From assembly GCA_907165275.2 (NCBI GenBank), contig OU015651.1:4548501-4612500 (forward strand): a stretch of 64,000 nucleotides of DNA, read 5' to 3'. Numbering within the stretch: the first letter of the stretch is position 1; the number at the start of each line of letters is the position of its first letter. The DNA comes from Zygaena filipendulae (Eukaryota; Arthropoda; Insecta; Lepidoptera; Zygaenidae). Positions 30,728 to 45,687 of the stretch are shown here, one piece after another. Below the pieces are notes generated by a model, which made no database searches, was not told the DNA's origin, and saw only the letters and a list, made by a program, of their open reading frames with translations. Position numbers and translations under genes: made by a program.

Positions 30728-31381
30728 TGTAGTACGTATGTAATTTGTAGAAAAAGATAGAGTCGACAAAATTTAAATAAAAGGAAATTTATCACGAAAT
30801 TTCCTATAGATGAAGACCGGTAAGTACAGCTTGAGTAAAGTAATAAAGTATTTTGTTCTCTTCAGCTATCAGCAAGACTAAAATAATACACTATCTTTTT
30901 GAAATGAGAAAAAATATTTGCATGTTTGTAAACCATAGTGATGTAAATCTTCACTATCGATAAAGTGAGTCGATAAACTTTAATGAATGATGCTGTTATA
31001 GTGAATATTTTGGAATATTTTTGTATAGCTGCTGCTGCGTATACTTTTTTCATTACTTACTGCAGTTTTCATTAAGTATTATGATCGTATTGTAATAAAG
31101 TGAACCTCGTCTTCTGTATAAAGAACTATATTATACTCTATCTTGTTTCTAAGTGTACTTGCATGATTGATAGATATTTTAATTTCAGATGTCGACAATG
31201 GGTAAAAAATATTGGAAATGATGACTTAGCTTACATTCCAATCGAAAAACTTCACGATATAAAATATGTCTGTGGAGATGTAAGGAACGAATGTCGGAAG
31301 ATAAACGAAAGTTTTCCGCTTTCGGAGAATATTTCTACCGATAATTTAAACAAGGCTCAACAAGGAGGCACTGCGAAGTAA
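30728..31381 (+). pseudogene. THAP-domain relic with an in-frame stop
   Basis: Two pieces join in phase across a GT-AG intron (30728-30819 and 31189-31381). Piece one encodes CSTYVICRKR, a TAG stop (30758-30760), then SRQNLNKRKFITKFPIDEDR. Piece two continues CRQWVKNIGNDDLAYIPIEK and KYVCGDVRNEC, and ends at TAA after GGTAK. The FP...RCRQW and KYVC blocks match a THAP C2CH domain, but the His-Phe that should follow the third Cys reads Asp-Val, and the first half carries the stop. It differs in sequence from the THAP locus at 17.5 kb, so it is not a recent copy of it. AATAAA lies near 31449. Confidence 0.5.
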
Positions 31382-31914
31382 ATCATTTACTTTCCCAAAT
31401 AGGTTATTTAATTTTGACATAAAATGTAAATGTAATTTTTAAAGAGAAAATAAATATCTATCTATCTAATAACATCATCATCATGACAAACTAAAATATT
31501 GGAATAATAATAAATAAATAAAAATAATAATTTATTGTTTCAATTTTTCGACAAGTGTTTTCCCCCGTTGTAGATTTAATTCACCTGGTATGAAGCCCAC
31601 GATGCTCTAATGATAATTTATCGATATCGATTTAATCAGAAACTACATGTGGCCATCCCTATTGTTCTCGTTAATGTTGGTACCCATGAGTTATGAAGTA
31701 TTTTGACATTTAAATTTTCGCTGTGTTGGTATTGCTGGGTCTGCTAAATGGATTCCAAAACCAAGTAAGGAAGTCCCGTCTCTTAAAACGTAGTGATTAC
31801 CTTCTCTCTGATGTCTAGTTAATTTGTGGTGCAAAGCCAAACGTAGTGATATGATCTTTGGTAGTGATTAGCTTCTCTCTGCGCAAAGCCAAAATTTAAT
31901 TGTAACTATTTTTG

Positions 31915-35385
<3,471 letters not shown>

Positions 35386-35529
35386 TCTCTATGTTTACTA
35401 ATAATGCATATATTTGATCTAAAAGTTGAATCGCTGTGATGATAACCAATAACAGCTTAAAAGTAACTTTTTATATATTATTATTTATTACAGAAATTCC
35501 ATTATGTCATTATGGGGCATTTATTGTCT
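35386..35529. other. ATG5 downstream DNA
   Basis: Presumed 3' UTR and flank; nothing else recognised. Confidence 0.3.
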
Positions 35530-35708
35530 TTTAGGTGCATTAGGTCCTATTCCTCCAATATCCATTCCCCGAATGTCCACTTCCCTGTATGAACATTCCT
35601 TAAAAATCCTTTCCCCTATAATGTCCAATTCCCGAGTGGATATTTGGGGAATGGACGTCCCTGCATGTCCATTCCCCAAATATCCACTTCCCTGTACATC
35701 CATATTCA
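35530..35708 (+). repeat. CCATTCCCC/TCCACTTCCCT minisatellite with hairpin
   Basis: Diverged repeats of TGTCCA-TTCCC with 22-base inverted arms at 35635-35656 and 35667-35688. MITE 2b follows, and the same motif resumes at about 36034-36072. Confidence 0.65.
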
Positions 35709-35709
35709 A

Positions 35710-36033
35710 TGGGCATGTTGACTAATTTTTATTTTTTAGTCCGTCTTATAGATTATTAAAAAATATTGGACACGTATTTTCTTTTTTTACGTAATTCAAA
35801 AATAACGGCGATATATTGAGTTGAAATTTCGCGTGACGTCACTATTCTGACAGTTTGTATGGCGGTTTTAGTGGTTAGAGACGTCACGATCCCCTCATCC
35901 TAAACTTTAATGCGCTTTATCTCTGTATATTTTAATTTATTTGAAAAAGCAAAAAATACGTGTCTATTGTTTTTTTATTTTCTAACTGACGGACTAATTA
36001 GAATTTTGATTTTCAAAAGTAGTCCACATCCCC
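35710..36033 (+). mobile_element. MITE family 2, copy b
   Basis: Same ends and about 95% the same interior as 3061-3400. It lies in a CCATTCCCC/TCCACTTCCCT minisatellite. Confidence 0.75.
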
Positions 36034-36533
36034 GAATCCCCACAATGCTCAATGTCTACTTCCCTAAACCCTATGGTTTTTTTTGACTATTTTTAATTTA
36101 ATAAGGACATTTTCCTTTTTCCTTACAATCCGTGTGGTAAATGCATGGAACCAGCTCCCTACTGAAGTGATTAACGCACAAACAGTTAGTTAATCAATTC
36201 AAAAATAAGACTTGACAGACATTGGAACAGTAAAGCATAAAATATAGTTAATCAATGGGAGAACAGAAAGCAATGAACTGAATAACACAAGTGTAGATAT
36301 AGGCGCATCAGCGAAAGCTGCTAGTCTATAAATAAATAATAATAACATTTATACTGAAGGTGACTCCTCATAGCTAGTTTTCGTACTTACGAATTACATT
36401 AGATATTTTTTTACGCTACGATTGATTTTTATCTCCATTTTTTCGATATCGCCAACACCAACAACTAGCAGAAAATAATATGAAGCAGCCGTAGTGTGAG
36501 ACCTACTTGGAGGACACTAAGATAATAATTTTT
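36034..36533. other. intergenic, no gene seen
   Basis: Short remnant of the CCATTCCCC minisatellite, then AT-rich sequence with a LINE-like fragment (CGTGTGGTAAATGCATGGAA at about 36131). No convincing frame. Confidence 0.3.
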
Positions 36534-37403
36534 TAATACAGTTGCTCAAAAAGTGGCGTATTGCAGGGACGTTTAGCGTTCGGGATGTGGGCTATTACAT
36601 ACTCGAGCTTTTTGTTTACCTTTCCCGAACTCGTGCGTTCTCTTTGCCAACTGTCAAATGGCGACACGACTTTGACACACTTTTTTGCATTGCGAAACGT
36701 ACGTTTCGCATTACTAATACGACTAGCGCCATCTCTTGATCACAGTTGGAACTTAGTTGAGTTTGTTGTGTTTTTGATATTTTATTAAATTTCTTCATTT
36801 TTTTCGCAACTGTATTAAAAATAGTTGTTCAGTACACGTGCGGAACCGTCATTGCAACTAGTTCCGACTGTCAACCCTCACCTTCGGCTGCGCCTCGGCT
36901 CGGGTAGACATATGTCGGAACTCTTTGCAATGACAGGCTTTCCGCACTTATAATGAAATATACTATTTTAATACAGTTGCTCAAAAAGTGGCGTATTGCA
37001 GGGACGTTTAGCGTTCGGGATGTGGGCTATTACATACTCGAGCTTTTTGTTTACCTTTCCCGAACTCGTGCGTTCTCTTTGCCAACTGTCAAATGGCGAC
37101 ACGACTTTGACACCCTTCTTTGCATTGCGAAACGTACGTTTCGCATTACTAATACGACTAGCGCCATCTCTTAATCACAGTTGGAACTTAGTTGAGTTTG
37201 TTGTGTTTTTGATATTTTATTAAATTTCTTCATTTTTTTCGCAACTGTATTAAAAATAGTTGTTCAGTACACGTGCGGAACCGTCATTGCAACTAGTTCC
37301 GACTGTCAACCCTCACCTTCGGCTGCGCCTCGGCTCGGGTAGACATATGTCGGAACTCTTTGCAATGACAGGCTTTCCGCACTTATAATGAAATATACTA
37401 ATA
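36534..37403 (+). repeat. 435-bp tandem duplication
   Basis: Units 36534-36968 and 36969-37403 (GTTGCTCAAAAAGTGGCG at 36541 and 36976) with only a few changes. Each holds a GCGAAACGTACGTTTCGC palindrome and an imperfect inverted pair around GTCATTGCAACTAGTTCC. Confidence 0.92.
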
Positions 37404-38749
37404 TAAGCTTGTGTCATGGGAACCAAGGCGACCGGTTAACCCCCGTCAAAACAGTCAATAAAAACATTCAGGTAAAAGGACATTCGGGAAAATGTATCCT
37501 TAATGTCGCGCACAGCGCGATTTGCCATGTAACAATTGGTTTGTATCAACACTAATTATTGTACTGTCAATCTATATTTTGTGGTGTGGCAACACTTTGC
37601 TTATGCTTGAACAAAAGTGTGGGTAGAGGGACATACGACCGCGACCGCGCGTGGAATAGACAATATCTAAACAAGCAGCGTAAGGTGAAGACATCGAGCT
37701 CGGAGTGTAAAAGGAAAGCACTGGATTGACGAATAAAGGGCAAGACGATCGGGACCACGCGGATAAGAGGCAATGCCGGAAAAGGTAGCGTAAGGTGAGG
37801 TCGTCCGGCCCGAAGTAAGTTACAAAGGCACTCGGTGAGTCGTCACAGATATTATAGTGTATTCGACATTCTAATACAATAGATTCAGAGAATGGGGAAG
37901 CGACTGACTAGTCACTGGGAAACTCCATAATCTGTAATGGGTTCGGTCTTGCAGTACAATGTACATTTGGTAGTCAAGGACATTGAACTGGGAGCCCTGG
38001 GCTCAAGTGGGTGTGTACCGGAGGCACACAGGCGAGTCATTGTAAGGTCGTCTACAAGAAGATGGGAATGGGCAGGACTAAGGGGAAGGAGGAGGTCCTC
38101 GTGGGGGCACAGCCTCCATGTCCGACTGGTGTCAGGAAAGGTAAAAGAAACCTTGATTTACGGCATGCACGCAGGCTCAAGATAGACTAGAGCTTGCAGG
38201 GTAAATCGGAATAAGGTAAGACACCAGGACACGATCAGACGTGTTCAGATCGGAGCTGTAGACGACCAGGGAGGGTCACTACTCATCTGGGTAGACCAGA
38301 CCCTCATGACAGAACAATGCGAAGCCACATGGATTAGAGATCATAAAGTAAAGCTCACATTGAAGAGATGATACATGATTTCTTAGTGACTGGTTGGTCG
38401 TCTCATCATTATATTACCATGCTTTACATTTCATGGATTGTGCGAGATTATATTATATAGATATTTGTCGTCCGTGTAACCTGTACTTAATAGAATTCAG
38501 GCAAACATAACTCGGGATAGTGCAGACGGCACACCACTTAACATCCATTTTTAGGTAAATATACCTAACGACCTGAGTGGACATTTCAGTTTCAGGAATA
38601 GGACTAAACACACCAAGGCATAATAATTAAACTTATTATTGATATTTAGTTAATATTCTTTTAATCATAATAAGAATAAAAATACACACACCACCTTTCG
38701 TAAATAGGTAAGCTATCAAAATGGTTTCATTTTGTCGCTTTTAATTGTC
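37404..38749. other. intergenic, no gene; diverged internal repeat
   Basis: Purine-rich and more GC-rich than its surroundings. 37629-37734 and 37740-37850 resemble each other (CGTAAGGTGA in both, GACC-CGCG-GGAATAGACAAT-type sequence upstream). Stop codons interrupt all frames beyond about 80 codons. Could be the LTR or leader of an unknown element. Confidence 0.3.
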
Positions 38750-39602
38750 AGACACCAATTTAAAAAATCGGAAGGTGTAAAAGTTTGTTTCAATAGGGTA
38801 CTTGCATGAAATTTTTTTTTCAGTCTATTTTAAAGATATATGGCCTACTTAAACAAAGCAAGAAAAAGAAAAAATAAATGCATAAATTAATTAAATAGAG
38901 TGTTTCAAAGTTCCTACTTTAGACCTTACCGCCGAAACGCGGAATGACGTCACTAGTTCAAAATTACGCCTTATTAATCTGTGCTCGAAATGTCACTGCC
39001 GTATTGACAGGGTCATGTGACACTGACAGACAGTTCAGACATTGTGAACTTTAATATCCAAAAGCGAAATTAAGGTTGAACTGTGTCGAGTTACTTCCAA
39101 ATGTTCCAGTAAAGAATCGAAATGCATCTTACCGATGCATTTTAAAGTAAAAAACTTCAGAAAATGGAAAATATGCGTTGACTGTATGCACTTAATTCCT
39201 TTTGCCTTCCCTGAAAGAGGTAAATGTTTCCTAAAAAAATAAATGTGACGTAATATGTCAAGCTTGGCTGTGATTGGTGTTTCGTTGTAACGTTCCGTTT
39301 CACAAAATTAAAAGTTGAATATTTTGTAAACTATTGAAATTTTTTTAGTAAATCTTTCACGATAACGCTATTCTAAGGCTCTATTTTTGAAATATTGACA
39401 AAAATTCTTATTATAAATTTCATGCAAGTACCCTATTTAGGATCAGTGAGTGAGAGAGAGAGCGAGTGATCAGACCATAAATCGACTAGGTACTTGCGTA
39501 CAATTTAGAGTAGTGTGATCACTCGCTCTCTCTCTCTTATTCACCGATCCTAAATTGGACACCTTCCGATTTCCTAAATTGGTGTAAAGTGTAATAAGCC
39601 TT
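38750..39602. mobile_element. foldback element copy 1 (carries MITE 1e)
   Basis: Outer arms ACACCAATTT...GGAAGGTGT and ACACCTTCC...AAATTGGTGT; inner arms with (GA)n next to GATCACTCGC at 39441-39545. The arms end GTGTAATAAGC, as in 56159-56544. Confidence 0.7.
38795..39434 (-). mobile_element. MITE family 1, copy e (nested in a foldback element)
   Basis: Complete, with inverted terminal repeats AGGGTACTTGCATGAAATTT and flanking AT. It lies between the arms of the foldback element 38750-39602. Confidence 0.88.
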
Positions 39603-39604
39603 TT

Positions 39605-40058
39605 AGGCCTCCCGCGCACTAGGCAGCCAAAAATATGTGAGCAGCCAGTCATAGCAGCCAATTGATGGCCAGTTGTGATCCTTTCTTCGAGCGATATGGA
39701 CGTTGAAGAATTTATAATTATTTACCTGTCTTGTAAAAAATGCGAGGCAAAGAAAAGACATTAGGTTCATCCTCTTTTTCTAGAGCGGCACTTAAAAGGC
39801 TTATTCCATACTTATGGATGTTGTTGATGAAAATACGTGTGGCTGCAACCACAAGTGCGCGGGCTCTGACGGCAGCCACATACGTTTGCCTACACTCACT
39901 CTGGCTGCGCTGGTGTGCGCGTGCATTCGGGCGTGTTCTAATGGCTGCCGCAGCCGGGAGTTTGTGGCTGCTTATTGCGCGGGCAGCGGGCTCCCCATAC
40001 ACAGTCATACGTTTTATCTGGCTGCCTCAGCCAGGCTGCCCAGTTGCCGGGAGGCCTT
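39605..40058. mobile_element. inverted-repeat element with AGGCCTCCCG ends
   Basis: Starts AGGCCTCCCGCGCAC and ends GCCGGGAGGCCT; GCAGCC repeats run through the interior. It adjoins the foldback element directly. The GC-rich interior has open frames on both strands without protein-like composition. Confidence 0.55.
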
Positions 40059-40169
40059 ATACATAGGCCTCTTTTAACGTCCTTTTCACTGGCGCGCCGA
40101 CAAATCTAATTTGTCATTCAAAGTTGATATCGAACTTTTTCTCTGTGTAGTTTTTTTATTTATATTTTT

Positions 40170-40540
40170 AACTAGCTGTTCCCCGCGATTTCACCCGCGT
40201 TAATTTCGGAAATCCCGCGGAAATTCCAGGACAAAAAATACCGCTGACAATGTATTTGCAAAATTCCATCGCGATCGGTTGAACCGTCTAGGCGTGAAAG
40301 CGTAACAGACGGACAGACAGAGTTACTTTCGCATTTAACAGCTACCCCTATATTAGTAGGGATAGCTGTTTCCCACGATTTTACCCGCGCTAATTTCGGA
40401 GTTCCCGCGGGAATTCCGAGATAAAAAATACTTTATGTCCTTCTCTCCCTGTAACGTATTTGCAAAATTTCACGATGATCGATTGAGCCGTTAAGGCGTA
40501 ACACACGAACAACCAAACTCACATTTTCATTATAAATCAA
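40170..40540 (-). mobile_element. two Helitron-like copies in tandem, reverse
   Basis: 40170-40360 and 40361-40540 each start ACTAGCTG or ATAGCTG, followed by CGCGATTTCACCCGCG- or TTTTACCCGCG-type sequence and a (GTTTGT) inverse. Confidence 0.5.
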
Positions 40541-40654
40541 ACTAATAAATTATATTAAAATTAGCACCAACTTCTGCGTAACGAGTAAAACTACAGATAA
40601 TATTATATTCAATTTTAGTAAATGTATTATTTTTAAGACAACACTCAGTTGATA

Positions 40655-40704
40655 TAGTAATATAATTATAGTGTATAATTATATACACTATAATTATATT
40701 ACTA
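40655..40704. repeat. inverted repeat, 23-base arms
   Basis: TAGTAATATAATTATAGTG and its inverse around ATTA; part of one arm recurs at about 40711-40731. Confidence 0.9.
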
Positions 40705-41010
40705 AGTAAGTAAGTATAATTATAGTGTATAAAAGAAATGATAGTTACTTAATTACATTTTTGTGTAATCAGTAACTACCTCTCTATTCGAACAAAGCTA
40801 CTACCTAGTGCCCTTGCTCTTCGACCGTGGTCACTTCCGTACTCCCAGATTTACTGATTTTATTTAAATTTTCTTTTTTTTTGTAATTTTTTATTCTTTG
40901 TAGGTAATATGTTTGTAATACATATATGTAGGTAGGTACTATACTTTTCCTATATGGAACAAGTGTTAGAAAAATCAGGTATACGTATAGGTACACAAAA
41001 TTAAAAAGAA

Positions 41011-41366
41011 TTATACAACGTGTTAATGAATTAACTGAAAACCTGATACACCCCATTTAAAAAAATAAACAATAATATGACTAAAATATATTTTATGTCG
41101 AAAAAATTAATACTTTAAAAGTTATTCAACATTAGTTTGGAGGTGACCAATCTACGAAATTCCAAGCGCTACGCCCGGACCTACCGGTTCGAAGAATTTG
41201 CTGCGGGCGGCGTACGCGCCCAACATTGTATTATAAATAATTTAGACATGGGCTGATAAAAATTAAAAAATATAACCTATATTAAACCATAGTGCGATCG
41301 ATTCGCTAGTCGATTCTGATCAAACTACTTTCTAGTTTTCAGTTAATTCATTAACACCTTGTATAA
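41011..41366 (+). mobile_element. MITE family 3, copy a
   Basis: Inverted ends TTATACAACGTGTTAATGAA and its inverse near 41340-41366 (about 28 bases, one or two mismatches). Interior shared with 59459-59790. It ends 75 bases past the torsin stop. Confidence 0.75.
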
Positions 41367-41441
41367 CCAGCTCCTTAGAAACACATTATTAGAAGTAATA
41401 TCACATGTTAAAAACTTAAACTAGTTAACTACAGTAATAAA

Positions 41442-44400
41442 TTATAATTCAGTTTTCTTTTTATACTTCTCTATAACATAAGGAATTTGTTTAGCGAAGC
41501 GTTTGCAACCATTACTAGCGAATATTGGCTGCTCTTCCGTTGGACCAAATGTTATTACTGACATGGCATCTCTGAAATAAATAGATATTATGATCATTGA
41601 TCAGGCGCGGACCTATGGGGGGCAGTGCGTGCACTTGCCCCTGACAACTAAAGTAGGTACTCTAATCAGACAGCAAAATTTCTGACCCTAAAAAAATCCG
41701 TCGTGCAATCAAACTCCCTCGTCGTCGTGCCCCCCCTCCCCTTCAACCAAATCTTAGATCCGCGCCTGACATTGATGAGTAGGTACCTAAAGAACTCAAC
41801 AATCATCTCATTGGCGACTGACACTATTTTATTGGGAACTAGCTGTCCCCCGCGGTAATTTCGGAGTTCCCGCGGGAAAAAAAAAGAAAAATCCAGAATA
41901 AAATATATAAACCTTCCTCATGTATCACTCGACACTTGGTGAAAACCACATGAAAATCCGTAGCGTAGTTTTAAACATCTAAGCATATACGGCTTTGTTG
42001 ACTTTGTTTTATACTATGTAGTGATTTAAAACAGCTACTCGTATTATACCTACGTCGTTTAGTGATAAAAGATTCCGACAACGCATACAACTAATACTTG
42101 TAATAGTAGTGCTGATATGTCATTAATTTAAATTAAACAATATAATGTTGGTAATTTTAATTTGAATCTCGATAAAGACTGCCACCCTCTGAATACAGTG
42201 CTTACAACCCACCAAAAGAAATATATAGGTATCTCAATAAATTTCATACAACACATTATACAGCATTAATAATAATATTCCACTTCACAACACACAGATC
42301 TACTTGATCCAACAGTAAGCTATTTATTAGCTTGTGTCGTGGCATAGTATTAAATTATCTGTGGTCGTGGTAACCAAGCAAGCGTGGTATTATACTATAT
42401 AGAATTACATATTGTATATTATACTATATCTATCAGTGGCGAAGGTACCATAGAAGCCGATTCCCACCGGCTTCCCTTCAGACGCAACATCTCTCTCTAC
42501 CGTAATTGAGAACGTTGTCAGGGATAAAGGGAAGGACTTTTTATACCGGAATTCCCGCGGGAACTCCGAACTTATCGCAGGTGGAACTGCGGAGAATAGT
42601 TAATAGTTTAATAAGTTGAAATTAAAGTAGATTTCCGGCTTCCCCCTCTCAATATTTTACCCTTCGCCACTGATATCTATAGTACCAAGCATTTATATAG
42701 ATATATAAATACACCCAGACTGGAAAGTGGAACCCTGTGTTTATCACACAAAGTGCACCCCCACCGGGAATCGAACCCGAAACTTCTTGATTAGCGGGCA
42801 GGCTTGGTGACCTACTACGCCAATCGGGTAGCATATTGGAGGTTAGGCGGAAAACTGCTCAAGAGGTGTGTGATTTTATCAATCCGTGGGACTAGGGCCC
42901 TTTTAAGATGTACTTATTGACAAATAAAAACCTGCTGCAGCCGTTTTGACCTCTACTGGCGGCAGTGGCGGTCTAGGCTTATGCACATAATATGGTTTAT
43001 ACTTACTCCATCATGTCTTGATGAGGGTTATAAATTCCACGCTCACGAAATTCTGAGAGGGCACACATCTCCACATGAGTTTGTTCTAATGGTAGGAAGG
43101 GTATGTAGTGATCAATTAAATGTTGTGCAATAGTTGATGACTTCATAAATCCACCTATAAATAACCATATTATATAATTTTATAATGACCAATGTGATAC
43201 ATACGTAGTAGTGATTAATTTCAATAAAAAAATATTTTGATTTAAGAAGTCTAAGCACCTGTGTGAAAAGCTCTGTTCCTTATTATTGGTTCAAAATGAT
43301 GGAATTCAACATCATTTCTTTTAACACCCTGACTGTATAAATCCAAGAGGCTGGTAGAGATTTCTTGTCCACCAATGTTGGATATAAATAAAAATATGCT
43401 ATCTCTGCAATATTAAAATGTACCTATATCAATTTATTACACAAAACGTTTTAAACAAAATACATAATAAAAGTGTAGACAAGGTAGGTATTGTACACTG
43501 GAAATAGAAAACTCCTCCACCGCATCTGTCTTTTTCCGATAAACTCAAAAACTACTAAACAGATTTCCATGTGGTTTCCACCAAGAGATATAGTACGTCG
43601 TCAGGGGTACAGAGAAAGACATAGAGTACTTTTATTCCGTTATTCCCGTGGGAACTCCGAAATTGTGTTGATCAAAGCAAATCCCGAAATTATCTAAACT
43701 AGTAAAGAGGTAATGTTTGATAGTCTCTGGAACTACTAAAGTGATTCTAATTTTTGAATCTCACTTCCCAAAAAGGAGGAGGTTCTCAATCCGACGCGTA
43801 GGTTTTTTTTTCACTATTAGAAAGCTACAATATCCCTGAGTGTTATATACTTTTCATCTTGGGAGGACCTACAGGCTGCAGGAATACTGTAATCTATGTG
43901 CTTGAAATGACATGGGGAACAACTATTTGGTGTATACTGTATAGTTATAGCATGGGTTATAGAAATAAGAATAAGAAATAAGAATTTCAGTATCAACTTA
44001 CATCAATGCAAGTGAACTTGCAGGGACCAGCCAGTATACTAAGAAATGTGAAAGTTTCTTAGGACCAAGGCAAGAAACAAATTTGGATGAAACTGACACA
44101 TGATACATAGTTACAAGGTTTGAATTACCACATAGGTATACACTTTTATCCAAATACAAAGAGTTCTCAAGGGAATCTCAAATTTTTCAACGGTTAAACT
44201 GCATACTTACTGCATAATGCAACTAATTGGAGTGTATATTTACCTATAATCTACATTATCTACAGAATGGTGGTGGTCAAGCATCGGTTTAATTGCATCC
44301 AGTAAAGAGGAACACATGTCATGAACCTCATTAAATATGATGAGAGATGTTGGACACATTTTGACAGCATTATTTACTTTTTCAATAAGCTCTTTCTAAA

Positions 44401-45687
44401 AAAATAATTTGTGCATGTCAAATGTAAACTTTTTGAGTCAAAAATCATGTAAATTGCTTAACTGCTTTCTATGACTGACCTTGCTCTTTTGTATGTCTGT
44501 ACAATCAAAATCTGTAGAACCCATAAAAAGCTTTACATATTTACTATTCATTCCATTTTTGTAGAGAGCTTCAGCTATCATAATAGCTGCATAACTTTTT
44601 CCCACTCCAGACCAACCATGTAAACTAATGACCAGTGCCTTCTTATTTTTCTTTGTATCTCCCTTAACAGAATCTTTGTGTGCACTTATAATGTTCACTA
44701 GTTCATTTGCTAAAGGTTGGCCATACATCTTTTCAGACAGAGTTTTTTTTAATTCTACAAAAAGTTTACAAAATATATAGTATGTCGCCATGAAATTTAA
44801 AAACTGTTAGTTTACAAACTAACAGTAGTATAGTAAAATACTGAGAAGAGTGAAAGTTTTGTTGTAGGTGCTTGCACAGAGAAATCAGTACAATCAGTAT
44901 GATTTGACTCTGTTATAGGCAGAGTTTGTTGTAGGTGCTTGCACAGAGAAATCAGTACAATCAGTATGATTTGACTCTGTTATAGGCAGAGTTCAAACTT
45001 AATTTAGCATGTTCAGGTGCAGGTACACAAATAACACCATTCATTTACAATCTTAAGTTCTTACAACTTTATGCTGAAATTATAATAGTGAATATGGAAA
45101 CTGACATATCTGAATGAACACAATACATCACTAATAATCAGTACAGTTCACCCAAACACAAACTTTTCATAAAGTTATTATTAAGCTAGGCTACACATAA
45201 AAAATTAAGTACAAAATAAATTAATTGAGGGGACACCAAATAGGTGATCACAATAATTTTGGTCATGCTCTGCACAAAAGTTCTGAACTCATTTTAATTA
45301 CACTTGGACCAACAGATAGAAAAGTTTTTATAATGATCATTCATCATGGTCATACCTGTTTGTACTAAATTCCGAAAAAAATAGCAACAACTGTATAACA
45401 ATATGTTTGGCTCTAAGTGCCAAGTGCTAAGTACCTAGCTACGCAGAGCATTAAAAGATATGGAATTATGAAAAGAACAACTTACTATTCACGTCGTACG
45501 GTATGTAATCGGCGTTACAACATTCAACATAGCGACAAATTGTTTTGTCTTTCAATGTATCCCATTTATACAAACCACCAGCAGCTAAAACCGCAGAACC
45601 GATCAAAGATACTGTTAAAAACTCCGACATAACTTTATTCATTAGGTTGAAAAATAACACAAATTTTAAGCTCTGCTGTAATAACAT
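41442..45687 (-). CDS. Torsin: torsin-family AAA+ ATPase of the ER/nuclear envelope
   Basis: 350 residues in six exons: 45687-45486, 44754-44480, 44395-44244, 43404-43259, 43154-43007, 41571-41442, all phases consistent. Torsins sit in the ER and nuclear-envelope lumen and act with LAP1/LULL1-type cofactors. Seen: an N-terminal hydrophobic segment (EFLTVSLIGSAVLAAGG), CRYVECCN as in TorsinA, GQPLA (79-83), Walker A HGWSGVGKS (113-121), Walker B LIIFNEVHDM (177-186), sensor-1 FLFISNIGG, the PFLPLEQTHVEMC block and the C-terminal Gly-Cys-Lys sensor-2 motif. Oddities: Walker B has Asn181 in place of the usual Asp (TorsinA FDEMDKM), while Glu182 is kept; Walker A ends GKS rather than the animal-torsin GKN. 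Later Mets (NKVMSEF) could be the start, giving a better signal anchor. Intron 1 holds a 67-bp tandem duplication; the last intron holds a SINE and Helitron-like pieces. Confidence 0.93.
41836..42030 (-). mobile_element. Helitron-like copy, reverse
   Basis: AACTAGCTGTCCCCCGCGG at the left, ending in the ATACTATGTAGTGATTT head. Confidence 0.5.
42698..42835 (-). repeat. tRNA-headed SINE copy 3 (torsin last intron)
   Basis: Reverse-oriented unit: CCAGACTGG, then GGGAATCGAACCCG (box B inverse) and CCAATCGGGT. Confidence 0.72.
43488..43692 (+). mobile_element. Helitron-like remnant (torsin intron)
   Basis: CTCAAAAACTACTAAACAG and TCAGGGGTACAGAGAAAGAC blocks; poor 3' end. Confidence 0.4.
44860..44993 (+). 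repeat. 67-bp perfect tandem duplication (torsin intron 1)
   Basis: Two identical units starting TGTTGTAGGTGCTTGCACAG, at 44860 and 44927. Confidence 0.9.

Noticed and set aside
36542..37223. Paired 65-75 codon frames
   Set aside because: They repeat only because the DNA is tandemly duplicated; no protein features.
39740..40066. 108-codon open frame
   Set aside because: Lies entirely inside an inverted-repeat element; Ala/Arg-rich translation without domain features.
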